Part shown: piece after piece, positions 39,940 to 50,192 of the stretch
How the letters are laid out: the number at the start of each line of letters is the position of its first letter
Position numbering within the stretch: position 1 is the stretch's first letter
Assembly (NCBI GenBank): GCA_943787465.1
Contig: CALSMN010000006.1
Span: 124,001-188,000 of the forward strand
Length of the DNA: 64,000 bases
DNA from: an uncultured Bacteroidia bacterium
GTDB lineage: Bacteria > Bacteroidota > Bacteroidia > NS11-12g > UBA9320
Direction of reading: 5' to 3'
The notes under the pieces: generated by a model
Seen by the model: only the letters and a program-made list of their open reading frames with translations
What the model was told of the DNA's origin: nothing
Database searches by the model: none
Position numbers and translations under genes: made by a program

Positions 39940-41028
39940 TTATGCCAAGGATGATACAAATTCATCAAAAAGATATCTGCTATCATGTGGTCCTGGACTG
40001 GCTTCTGGGTGATATTGAACAGCAAAAGCTGGCTTTCCTTTAACTTTTATTCCCTCCACAGTATCATCATTTAAATTAACATGGGTGATTTCAACGCTTC
40101 CATTGTTGGTCTCGGGATCTATAGCAAAACCATGATTTTGCGAGGTTATTTCGCTTTTACCAGTAACTAAATTTTTTACTGGGTGGTTTTGTCCTCGATG
40201 ACCCCGATGTAGTTTAAACGTTTTCATTCCTTGAGCTTGTGCTAAAATTTGACTTCCTAAACAAATACCAAACATTTTTTCATCTGCTGACACAATGTTT
40301 TGAATAGTTTTTACAGCATATGGCATAGCAGACGGATCTCCTGGACCGTTACTTATCATGAATCCATCGGGACTCCATTTTTTCATTTCAACATACGAAG
40401 TATCGCCTGGGAATACCTTAACGTGACAATCTCTCGATGTAAGACAATTAATAATATTAGATTTACTCCCTAAATCTAATAAAGCAACTTTATATTTTCC
40501 TGACTTATTTACCTCATACGGTTCCTTAGACCATACTTTACTACTTAGTTCTAATCCAGACATACTAGGAACATCCAATACCATTGCTTGTAATTTCTGA
40601 ACATCAAGAATTTCTGAACTTATAATGGCATTCATAGCCCCAACATCTCTAATGTGTTTGACAATTTGCCGTGTATCTACATCGCTAATTCCTGTAAAGT
40701 TATTTTCAATGAAGTAATCATTTAAACTGTTATCAGCTAATGTTCTAGAATGCATTGGAGAGTAATTTTTACAGACTAATCCAGATATTTTGATAGAATT
40801 TGATTCTTCATCTAATGAGCGAGCACCATAATTTCCAATATGATCCATGGTCATAATAACAATTTGTCCAAAATAAGATGGATCAGTAAAAACTTCTTGA
40901 TACCCTGTCATTCCGGTATTAAATGCTATTTCACCAGAAGTAGTTCCAATTTTACCAATAGCTGTACCCTCAAAGAAAGTTCCATCTTCCAGAACCAAAT
41001 ATGCTTTTTGTTTTTCGTTAATCGACAC
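39940..41028 (-). CDS. carA: Carbamoyl-phosphate synthase, small (glutaminase) subunit
   Basis: Supplies ammonia from glutamine for carbamoyl phosphate. N-terminal CarA domain (AYLVLEDGTFFEG, FNTGMTGYQEVFTDPSY) and C-terminal class-I glutaminase with the nucleophile Cys in GICLGSQ and the YHPEASPGP His-Glu motif. No ATG begins the frame. I choose GTG at 41028 (362 residues): homologues begin near this point, and a consensus -7 box (41046-41053) lies 17 bp upstream. The frame extends to a TTG at 41064. The large subunit gene is not in the window. Confidence 0.92.
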   Translation of the reverse strand: MSINEKQKAYLVLEDGTFFEGTAIGKIGTTSGEIAFNTGMTGYQEVFTDPSYFGQIVIMTMDHIGNYGARSLDEESNSIKISGLVCKNYSPMHSRTLADNSLNDYFIENNFTGISDVDTRQIVKHIRDVGAMNAIISSEILDVQKLQAMVLDVPSMSGLELSSKVWSKEPYEVNKSGKYKVALLDLGSKSNIINCLTSRDCHVKVFPGDTSYVEMKKWSPDGFMISNGPGDPSAMPYAVKTIQNIVSADEKMFGICLGSQILAQAQGMKTFKLHRGHRGQNHPVKNLVTGKSEITSQNHGFAIDPETNNGSVEITHVNLNDDTVEGIKVKGKPAFAVQYHPEASPGPHDSRYLFDEFVSSLA

Positions 41029-41045
41029 AACAGTTAAAATTTCGA

Positions 41046-41053
41046 CAAAATTA
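41046..41053 (-). promoter_or_regulatory. Putative -7 promoter box for carA
   Basis: Minus strand reads TAATTTTG, a match to TAnnTTTG, 17 bp before the GTG at 41028. It lies inside the longer TTG-started frame and so helps decide the start. Confidence 0.42.
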
Positions 41054-41120
41054 GTTACACTCAACTATTATAAAAGAACTGTTAGCAAATTGTGAAATGC
41101 CCCAACTACCTTTAATTATT

Positions 41121-42860
41121 TTATTTTAACCATTGCTTTAGGAACACATTTTTGTCATCATTGACGGTCAATATATATTCCAGAGTAGGATCTTGAACTA
41201 ACTTGAGCGGTTTCTTATGTATTTTCAAATCTCTAGCATATATTAATTCAATGTATTCATTCACATCAAATTTAGAAATATACGCCTCCATTTTATCCGT
41301 TAAACGCCAATTATTTATAGAGATTATTTCATCATTGACGCTTAAACCTGCCTCCATGGCTGGTGATCCAGACACTATGTTAGTTATCAAAATTTGACCA
41401 TCCTTCAACTGAGAAGTAACACCACACCAAGGTGATTTTTCGTCTTTATTAATTAAACTTAATTCTAAACCAAAATGACTAAAAATCTGATAATCAATTG
41501 GGTTTGTACTGTAAACTAAAGTTTTAAAAAAATTAGTCATATCCTTACCCGCAATCAAACTGCTTACCTTAATAAATTCATCAAAAGAAAAACCTCTATT
41601 CTTGTTTTTATAAAAATCTATGTACAGCATTCGCATGACATCATCCAATGATTTATCACTTGACTTTCGAATTTCTAAATCCAATAACAATGCCGTTATC
41701 ATGCCTTTATTGTAGTAGCTTATGTTTGTATTTGAGCTCTCCTCATTCGGTAAATAAGCTTTTACCCATGCCAACAAACTACTATGGGCTAGACTCATCA
41801 TACTTTTACCAGGTGAATTTTCCATTCGATTGATTTGAGAAGCTATTATATTGAGATACTCATCTTGCGAATATTTACCTATGCTTAATAAGGTTAAATC
41901 GTCATAGTAAGATGTAATTCCCTCTGCAATCCATAACATATCCGTATACACCTCATGATTATAGTCAAAAGGACCTAATTCAATTGGACGAATTCGTTTG
42001 ACATTCCATAAATGAAAATACTCATGAGCAATGAGCCCAAGAAAATTTCTATAGGCATTTGGATTAGTATAATTCCATCGAGACATCATACTAGTCTGAG
42101 AATTCAAATGCTCTAAGCCTCCACCACCCTGAGCAACATTGTAAATGAAATGGATATATTGGGGAGAAGGGTGATCACCCATAATAGCTACTTGCCAATC
42201 ACTTATCTTTTTAAAATCTTGTTGAATTTCATCTAAATTGTAATTCCCCTTACCAATCATAACTATTTTGTGTAGGACATTGCCACTAGTATAACTGGTG
42301 ATATCAAAATTTCCTAAGGCTATAGGAGAATCTGCTAATAAATCATAATTTTCACAAGAAAATGAATACATGGATAGGTTTGTTTTAGGGAGGGAAACTT
42401 CAACATTTGCCCAAGTTTTGTTGGGATAAATGATGAGATCGATTGGCTCATTTTCATACCCTTCTAAATAACCAAATACTGAAACACCATGTAAAAAACC
42501 ATAAAATTCATCAACATAACTCTGTCTTACACTAATGGTAAAGCAATACACATCATAAGTAAGTTTTACATTTTTTTGGCCATGTGTATGAATTCTCCAG
42601 GTATTTTTATCTACACGATCTATTTTTAACTCCGCAGCATTAACATTTTCAATAGCGTTACTAAACTCTCTAATTTTATAGGATCCTGGTGTCCAAACGG
42701 GCACCTTAAAATCAACATATTCTTTGTTAACAGCATTAAACATCACCTCAACAGTTACATAGTGAGCTTTGACCTTTGGAAAGCTAATAGAATAATTTAT
42801 GGCCTGTATTGACATAGAAATGGATGTTAAAATAAAAATAAATACTATCTTTTTTAGCAT
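41121..42860 (-). CDS. M61-family (glycyl) aminopeptidase with PDZ domain
   Basis: Exported zinc peptidase, 579 residues. Signal peptide (about 1-20), N-terminal M61 beta domain, catalytic domain with the zinc motif HEYFH at 279-283 (AHEYFHLWNVKRIRP) and a downstream Glu in WIAEGITSYYDD, and a C-terminal PDZ domain (ITNIVSGSPAMEAGLSVNDEI). M61 enzymes release N-terminal Gly/Ala. ATG at 42860. It diverges from rpsA, with about 99 bp between starts. Confidence 0.9.
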   Translation of the reverse strand: MLKKIVFIFILTSISMSIQAINYSISFPKVKAHYVTVEVMFNAVNKEYVDFKVPVWTPGSYKIREFSNAIENVNAAELKIDRVDKNTWRIHTHGQKNVKLTYDVYCFTISVRQSYVDEFYGFLHGVSVFGYLEGYENEPIDLIIYPNKTWANVEVSLPKTNLSMYSFSCENYDLLADSPIALGNFDITSYTSGNVLHKIVMIGKGNYNLDEIQQDFKKISDWQVAIMGDHPSPQYIHFIYNVAQGGGGLEHLNSQTSMMSRWNYTNPNAYRNFLGLIAHEYFHLWNVKRIRPIELGPFDYNHEVYTDMLWIAEGITSYYDDLTLLSIGKYSQDEYLNIIASQINRMENSPGKSMMSLAHSSLLAWVKAYLPNEESSNTNISYYNKGMITALLLDLEIRKSSDKSLDDVMRMLYIDFYKNKNRGFSFDEFIKVSSLIAGKDMTNFFKTLVYSTNPIDYQIFSHFGLELSLINKDEKSPWCGVTSQLKDGQILITNIVSGSPAMEAGLSVNDEIISINNWRLTDKMEAYISKFDVNEYIELIYARDLKIHKKPLKLVQDPTLEYILTVNDDKNVFLKQWLK

Positions 42861-42919
42861 GAGGCAAAGGTCTAATTTTTTTTGAAATCAATTAATATGG
42901 TAATCTTAGTCAAAAAGAA

Positions 42920-42927
42920 TACTTTTG
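42920..42927 (+). promoter_or_regulatory. Putative -7 promoter box for rpsA
   Basis: TACTTTTG followed by C matches TAnnTTTG. It ends 32 bp before the TTG at 42960 and 14 bp before the Shine-Dalgarno sequence, giving a leader of roughly 25-28 nt. It lies inside the longer open frame, arguing against starts at 42882 or 42897. Confidence 0.48.
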
Positions 42928-42941
42928 CACTCATTTTTCGC

Positions 42942-42949
42942 AAAGGAGG
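42942..42949 (+). promoter_or_regulatory. Strong Shine-Dalgarno sequence before rpsA
   Basis: AAAGGAGG is fully complementary to the CCUCCUUU at the 3' end of 16S rRNA. It ends 10 nt before the TTG at 42960. A very short out-of-frame ORF (ATG AAA CAT TGA, 42952-42963) starts 2 nt after it and its stop overlaps the TTG. SD sequences of this strength are rare in this phylum. Confidence 0.6.
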
Positions 42950-42959
42950 AAATGAAACA

Positions 42960-45071
42960 TTGAATAATACAAACAACGAAAATCAAGATTCAATCTTGAA
43001 TGAAGCTACTGAGGCCAAGGATGCCACGGTTGAAGCTACAACAAACGAAGCTAATGTAGAAGCTACTAAAACTACATCATCACAAAAAGTAATTTCTGAA
43101 ACACCCGTTCACAATCCAGACGAATTTGATTGGTCCATGGATAAAGCTGGTTTTGGCACTTACAATGAATCACAAAATGATGATTTAAAATCGATGTATG
43201 CAAATACTATTAAACAAGTGGATGAGAAAACACTGGTTATGGGTAAGATAGTTAGCATAAGTGATGAAAATGTAGTTTTGGACATTGGATTTAAATCTGA
43301 TGGTTTGGTCGCTTTAACTGAATTCAGAGATACCCCTGATATTAAAGTCGGAGATGAAATTGAGGTTTATGTTGATGAAACTGAAAATGCATTGGGCCAA
43401 TTAGTTCTATCACGTAAGAAAGCGATTGCTGAAGGATCTTGGGAGAAAATACAATCCATTATGGAAAATGGTGAAATTGTCAAAGGATATATTCAAACCA
43501 GAACCAAAGGTGGCTTAGTGGTTGATATCATGGGAATGGATGCGTTTTTACCTGGATCTCAAATAGATGTAAAACCTGTACGAGACTATGATCAGTATGT
43601 AGGGAAAACTATGGAATTTAAAGTCGTTAAAATAAACGAAGTATTTAAAAACGTTGTAATTTCACATAAAGCAATTATTGAGGATGACATAGAAGCACAA
43701 AAAGCTGAAATGATTTCTAAAATGGAGTTGGGTCAAGTCCTAGAAGGTACAGTGAAAAATATGACCTCTTTTGGGGTATTTGTTGATTTAGGTGGTCTTG
43801 ATGGCCTACTCCATATCACTGATATATCCTGGGGGAGAATAAATCATCCTTCTGATGTTCTTGAGTTAGATCAAAAAATCCAAGTAGCTGTTCTCGAATT
43901 TGATAATGATAAGAAAAGAATTTCTTTAGGAATGAAACAACTTTCTGCTCACCCATGGGATAGTATGAAAGCATTAAAAGAAGGTGAAAAAGTAAAAGGT
44001 AAAGTGGTTACTATTGCCGATTATGGTGCATTTATAGAAATTGAAACAGGCGTTGAAGGTTTAATTCACGTTTCAGAGATGTCTTGGTCACAACACCTAA
44101 GAAACCCTTCTGATTTCATGAAAGTGGGTGATGAAGTAGAAGCGATTGTTTTAGATATAGATAAAGAAGAACACAAGCTTTCTCTTGGACTCAAGCAATT
44201 GACTTCTGATCCATGGGAGAAAATTGAAGAAAAATATCAAGTTGAATCCAAACATACAGGTGTTGTCAGAAACCTGACCAACTATGGACTGTTTGTTGAA
44301 TTACAAGAAGGAGTAGATGGACTGGTTCATGTTTCAGACTTATCATGGTCCAAAAAGATAAAACACCCCGCTGAATTCACCAAAAAAGGGGAAGAACTTG
44401 AAGTGGTTGTTTTAGAAATAGATCGTGATAATAGACGTCTTAGCTTAGGTCACAAACAAATTGATGAAAATCCTTGGGATACTTTTGAAAGTGTATTCAC
44501 TCTAGGTTCTGAACATGAAGGTGTCGTATCTGAAATCAATGATAGAGGTGTTATTTTAACACTACCCTATGGAGTTGAAGGATTTGCTCCAAAAAAACAC
44601 ATCAAAAAGAAAGATAACAGCGAGGTTAAAGTTGATGAAACTATCAATATACGGATCATTGAGTTTAATAAAGATTCAAAACGAATCCTTGTTTCACACA
44701 CGGACATTTGGAAAGAAGTTGAAAGAGCTCAAAATTCAGAAAATACTGAATCAACCAAAAAACGAGCTGCTAAAACTTCAAGTTATGTTGAGAAGATGAA
44801 CAAGAATATTGAAGTATCCACCATGGGTGATTTGGATGTTCTTGCTCAACTAAAGGCTCAAATGGAATCCAAACCAACTGAAACTAAAAAAGAAACCCCA
44901 AAAAAAGAGGCCTCCAAAAAAACTGAATCTAAAAAAGAGGATTCTAAGAAAGAGGATTCAACTAATTTATCAACCATGACAGTAGCTCAATTAAAAGCTC
45001 TGGCAAAAGATAAAGGCATAACGGGTTATACTTCATTGAAAAAAGCAGAGCTCATTGAAGCACTGAGTTAA
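42960..45071 (+). CDS. rpsA: 30S ribosomal protein S1 with C-terminal SAP/Rho_N-like domain
   Basis: RNA-binding ribosomal protein that helps load mRNA. It has six S1 domains; clear copies start at EGTVKNMTSFGVFVDLGG, KGKVVTIADYGAFIEI and HTGVVRNLTNYGLFVEL, with SW-type linkers. The N-terminus is acidic and repeat-like (EATEAKDATVEATTNEANVEA). After the sixth domain come a Lys/Glu/Ser-rich spacer with a 15-bp tandem repeat (SKKED, 44928-44957) and a final SAP/Rho_N-like fold (TVAQLKALAKDKGITGY...LIEALS). I start at TTG 42960 (703 residues) because of the SD and promoter box. Alternatives are ATG 42897 and TTG 42882. The usual length in the phylum is nearer 600 residues. Confidence 0.92.
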   Translation: MNNTNNENQDSILNEATEAKDATVEATTNEANVEATKTTSSQKVISETPVHNPDEFDWSMDKAGFGTYNESQNDDLKSMYANTIKQVDEKTLVMGKIVSISDENVVLDIGFKSDGLVALTEFRDTPDIKVGDEIEVYVDETENALGQLVLSRKKAIAEGSWEKIQSIMENGEIVKGYIQTRTKGGLVVDIMGMDAFLPGSQIDVKPVRDYDQYVGKTMEFKVVKINEVFKNVVISHKAIIEDDIEAQKAEMISKMELGQVLEGTVKNMTSFGVFVDLGGLDGLLHITDISWGRINHPSDVLELDQKIQVAVLEFDNDKKRISLGMKQLSAHPWDSMKALKEGEKVKGKVVTIADYGAFIEIETGVEGLIHVSEMSWSQHLRNPSDFMKVGDEVEAIVLDIDKEEHKLSLGLKQLTSDPWEKIEEKYQVESKHTGVVRNLTNYGLFVELQEGVDGLVHVSDLSWSKKIKHPAEFTKKGEELEVVVLEIDRDNRRLSLGHKQIDENPWDTFESVFTLGSEHEGVVSEINDRGVILTLPYGVEGFAPKKHIKKKDNSEVKVDETINIRIIEFNKDSKRILVSHTDIWKEVERAQNSENTESTKKRAAKTSSYVEKMNKNIEVSTMGDLDVLAQLKAQMESKPTETKKETPKKEASKKTESKKEDSKKEDSTNLSTMTVAQLKALAKDKGITGYTSLKKAELIEALS

Positions 45072-45089
45072 AATTAACATAAACAACAA

Positions 45090-45120
45090 AAAATCCTGAC
45101 ACAACGTCGGGATTTTTTTT
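45090..45120 (+). terminator. Intrinsic terminator of rpsA
   Basis: Stem AAAATCCTGAC / GTCGGGATTTT (11 bp with one T-G wobble), loop ACAAC, then a T-run. It begins 19 bp after the rpsA stop. Confidence 0.85.
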
Positions 45121-45176
45121 GACCAATAAATAAAACTTACCTTGGGTATCGCACAAAAAATCAGATATTTGAACTT

Positions 45177-45593
45177 ATGAATTTTTGGCTGATAAAATCT
45201 GAACCATACAAATACAGTTGGGACCAAATGGTGCAAGATGGCTCAACCTACTGGGATGGTGTTCGAAGTTATCCTGCAAGAGTGCATTTAAAAGCCATGA
45301 AAATTGGAGACATCTGTTTTTTCTATCACAGCAATGAGGGTAAAGAAATTGTTGGATTGACACGCATTATCAAAGAAGCCTACCCAGATCCAACTACAGA
45401 TGATGAAAAATGGGTTGCTGTAGATGTACAAGCAGTAACATCATTAAAAAAACCAGTAACACTAGCCCAAATAAAAGCGAATGAATTACTCACTAATATG
45501 GCTCTAATTAAGCAAGGCAGATTATCCGTAGGTCCTGTTGAGCATTTTGAATTTGATGAAATTTTAAAAATGGCAGAAACTGATTTCAAATGA
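45177..45593 (+). CDS. EVE-domain protein
   Basis: Single EVE (PUA-like) domain, 138 residues: NFWLIKSEPYKYSWDQM start, WDGVRSYPARVHLKAMKIGD, and CFFYHSNEGKEIVGLTRI. Members of this fold bind modified bases in DNA or RNA; the bacterial role is unsettled. ATG at 45177 follows a near-consensus -7 element (GATATTTG). The stop overlaps the pyrR start by 4 bp (ATGA), so it is translated with a pyrimidine gene. Confidence 0.9.
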   Translation: MNFWLIKSEPYKYSWDQMVQDGSTYWDGVRSYPARVHLKAMKIGDICFFYHSNEGKEIVGLTRIIKEAYPDPTTDDEKWVAVDVQAVTSLKKPVTLAQIKANELLTNMALIKQGRLSVGPVEHFEFDEILKMAETDFK

Positions 45594-46117
45594 AAAAGGT
45601 AATTTTAGAATACAATCATGTAGACCTTATTATCACACGTATAGCTCACCAGTTAATTGAAAATCATGGCTCATTCGAAAATACAGCCATTATTGCACTT
45701 CAGCCAAGAGGCATTCATTTTGGAAAAGTAATTGTTCGAAAAATACAAACTTTGTTTAATATAGATATCGATTATGGAGAGCTCGATACTACATTTTATA
45801 GAGATGATTTTAGAAGAACAGATAAACATCTTATCCCAAATGAAGTAAATATATCTTTCAACATTCAAGATAAAAATATTATTCTCATTGATGATGTTTT
45901 ATACACTGGAAGAACTATTCGTGCCGCTTTAGATGCACTAACAGACTACGGTAGACCTAAATCTGTAGAATTAGTGACTTTAATAAATAGAAAATATAAT
46001 CGAGAAGTTCCTATTCAACCCGATTATATTGGAGAAAATATTGATACGAGAACTAATGATTATGTGAAAGTGGATTGGGAAAAAAATCAATGTAAAGTAT
46101 GGATAATAACCGATTAA
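45590..46117 (+). CDS. pyrR: PyrR-type phosphoribosyltransferase
   Basis: Type I phosphoribosyltransferase, 175 residues, with the PRPP loop IILIDDVLYTGRTIRAALDAL and the YGELDTTFYRDDF segment of PyrR. In Bacillus, PyrR is a pyr-mRNA attenuator and a weak uracil phosphoribosyltransferase. It sits directly before pyrB (6 bp), the expected context. I see no PyrR-type antiterminator/terminator leader before the EVE gene, so RNA regulation is unproven here. Confidence 0.92.
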   Translation: MKKVILEYNHVDLIITRIAHQLIENHGSFENTAIIALQPRGIHFGKVIVRKIQTLFNIDIDYGELDTTFYRDDFRRTDKHLIPNEVNISFNIQDKNIILIDDVLYTGRTIRAALDALTDYGRPKSVELVTLINRKYNREVPIQPDYIGENIDTRTNDYVKVDWEKNQCKVWIITD

Positions 46118-46123
46118 AATAAA

Positions 46124-47044
46124 ATGTCAGCACTATCTACCAAAAATCTTTTAGGCATTCAAGACATCACCCAAGAAGACATTCATCTTATTTTTAAAAC
46201 GGCCAAAAATTTCAAAGAAGTCATCAATAGATCTATTAAAAAAGTACCATCTTTAAGAGATATAACTGTGGCAAATATTTTCTTTGAGAATAGTACTAGA
46301 ACAAAAATTTCTTTTGAATTAGCTGAAAAGAGACTTTCTGCAGATATCGTTAATTTCAATAGTGGAAGTTCGTCTGTAAAAAAAGGAGAAACATTAATTG
46401 ATACTGTCAATAATATTTTAGCCATGAAAGTTGACATCGTAGTTATGAGGCATCCTGTACCTGGAGCTGCAAAATTTTTATCTAGACATATTGATGCAAG
46501 CATTATAAATGCTGGTGACGGAACTCATGAACATCCGAGTCAAGCTCTTCTTGATGCATTTACCCTTCAAGAAAAACTGGGTGATTTAAAGCACAAAAAA
46601 ATACTAATTGTGGGGGATATAACACACTCAAGAGTGGCTTTGAGTAATATTTATTGCCTTCAAAAACTGGGAGCCAAAATCAGAGTCTGTGGTCCACCAA
46701 ACTTAATTCCTAATCACTTGGAAACTTTGGGGGTAGACATTAGTTATAATTTAAAAGAGAGTTTAGCATGGTGTGATGCTGCTAACGTTTTAAGAATTCA
46801 ACTTGAACGTCAACATGACAAATATTTTCCTACTTTAAGAGAATATTCGCTCCAATATGGGATTAACAAAAAGATCATGGATGAGTTGAATAAAGACATC
46901 ATAATTATGCATCCTGGCCCTATCAATAGAGGTGTAGAAATCACAAGTCAGGTTGCAGACTCAAGTGAAAGTGTTATTTTAGATCAAGTTGAAAATGGAG
47001 TAGCAATCCGAATGGCTATTTTGTACTTATTATCAACCCAATAA
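46124..47044 (+). CDS. pyrB: Aspartate carbamoyltransferase, catalytic subunit
   Basis: Condenses carbamoyl phosphate with aspartate, the committed step of pyrimidine synthesis. The 306-residue chain has the carbamoyl-phosphate motif FENSTRTKISFELAEKRL, the SSSVKKGETL loop, GDGTHEHPSQALLD, and HPGPINRGVEI. No pyrI regulatory-chain gene follows. It is in a close run EVE-pyrR-pyrB-asparaginase (gaps 6 and 5 bp), so its substrate aspartate and pathway regulator are encoded around it. Confidence 0.95.
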   Translation: MSALSTKNLLGIQDITQEDIHLIFKTAKNFKEVINRSIKKVPSLRDITVANIFFENSTRTKISFELAEKRLSADIVNFNSGSSSVKKGETLIDTVNNILAMKVDIVVMRHPVPGAAKFLSRHIDASIINAGDGTHEHPSQALLDAFTLQEKLGDLKHKKILIVGDITHSRVALSNIYCLQKLGAKIRVCGPPNLIPNHLETLGVDISYNLKESLAWCDAANVLRIQLERQHDKYFPTLREYSLQYGINKKIMDELNKDIIIMHPGPINRGVEITSQVADSSESVILDQVENGVAIRMAILYLLSTQ

Positions 47045-47049
47045 TCAAA

Positions 47050-48081
47050 ATGAAAAGTAAGGTATTTATTTTATATACAGGAGGTACCTTTGGGATGAAA
47101 AAAACTAAAAATGGCTTAGTACCATCCTCTTGGGAAGAAATTATAACCTACTTGCCAGCTATTAAAAATCAAACTTATTTTGATTTCTTTTCAAATATAG
47201 AATTCACCTTTGAGACACTCTCAACAGTAGTTGACTCAAGTGACATGAACCCTGAAATATGGGAAAGTATAGCTAAAAAAATATATGCCATATATGCCAA
47301 TTATGATGGATTTATTATACTTCATGGAACAGATACCTTAGCTTACTCTGCATCTGCTCTGAGTTTCATGTTTAACCATTTAAATAAACCCATTGTATTA
47401 ACTGGAGCTCAATTGCCTATATTCCATCCTAGAACTGATGGTATAGTAAATTTAAGTAACGCCATTTACATTGCAGGATACGCAAGTTTTAATATCACAT
47501 GTATTCCAGAAGTTTGTATTTGTTTTAATGATGATGTGCTGAGAGGTAATAGAAGTGTAAAAACAAGCACTAATGATTTTGAAGGATTTAGTTCACCCAA
47601 CTATGAGAACTTAGCTCATCTTGAACATGACATCCATATCAATAATCACATTTTAAATCCAAAAACAACAAAAAAATTAGAGTTACTTCATTTATTTAGT
47701 AGTCGTGTAGTTAATGTTACCATTTTCCCGGGATACAATGCAGCTCCTCTAATCGATCTTGTTAATCAAAAAAAGTTAGAAGGTATCGTATTAAAAACCT
47801 ACGGATCTGGAAATTTACCAAAAACAAGACAGTGGAGAGATTTAATCATCGCTTGCGAAAAAAACAAAACTCTAGTTTTAGCCACAACACAATGTCCAAA
47901 CGGCAAGATTGAAATTGGACAATATGCGAGTAGCGAAGTACTGATTAGTGAAAACGTAGTTGATGGAAAAGATATTACCTCAGAGGCAGCATTAACAAAA
48001 CTAATGTGGGTAATTGGAAACTACTCCTATGAAGAAAGACACAAAATACTTAGCAATAATATAAGAGGCGAAATGACTTAA
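47050..48081 (+). CDS. ansA: Type I (cytoplasmic-type) L-asparaginase
   Basis: Hydrolyses asparagine to aspartate and ammonia. The 343 residues have no signal peptide. Catalytic threonines lie in LYTGGTFGM and in LHGTDTLAYSA, and TGAQLPIFHPRTDG and LKTYGSGNLP also fit the AnsA group. It starts 5 bp after pyrB, so it may supply aspartate for that enzyme. A small palindrome (TCTGATTATCAGA, 48090-48102) follows the stop. Confidence 0.92.
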   Translation: MKSKVFILYTGGTFGMKKTKNGLVPSSWEEIITYLPAIKNQTYFDFFSNIEFTFETLSTVVDSSDMNPEIWESIAKKIYAIYANYDGFIILHGTDTLAYSASALSFMFNHLNKPIVLTGAQLPIFHPRTDGIVNLSNAIYIAGYASFNITCIPEVCICFNDDVLRGNRSVKTSTNDFEGFSSPNYENLAHLEHDIHINNHILNPKTTKKLELLHLFSSRVVNVTIFPGYNAAPLIDLVNQKKLEGIVLKTYGSGNLPKTRQWRDLIIACEKNKTLVLATTQCPNGKIEIGQYASSEVLISENVVDGKDITSEAALTKLMWVIGNYSYEERHKILSNNIRGEMT

Positions 48082-48201
48082 TTTAATACTCTGATTATCA
48101 GACATTTATATTCAATTGAGTGTTTGCTTTTTGTGGATATGTACCTATAAAAAAAGCTATTCTAAAGTATTGCTTAATCGTATATTTACTCCGATAATTA
48201 G

Positions 48202-50154
<1,953 letters not shown>

Positions 50155-50192
50155 TTTTAAAACATGATTTAAATCTTCATTGATAAATGAAT

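Noticed and set aside
45120-45176. PyrR-responsive attenuator before the EVE-pyrR-pyrB run
   Set aside because: Only about 57 bp lie between the rpsA terminator and the EVE start, too short for antiterminator plus terminator; no second hairpin is visible.
48090-48102. TCTGATTATCAGA palindrome before gyrB, similar to TTGATTATCAA before clpC (5060-5070)
   Set aside because: The shared core TGATTATCA also occurs inside dnaB coding sequence near 3790. In DNA this AT-rich such short palindromes are expected by chance.
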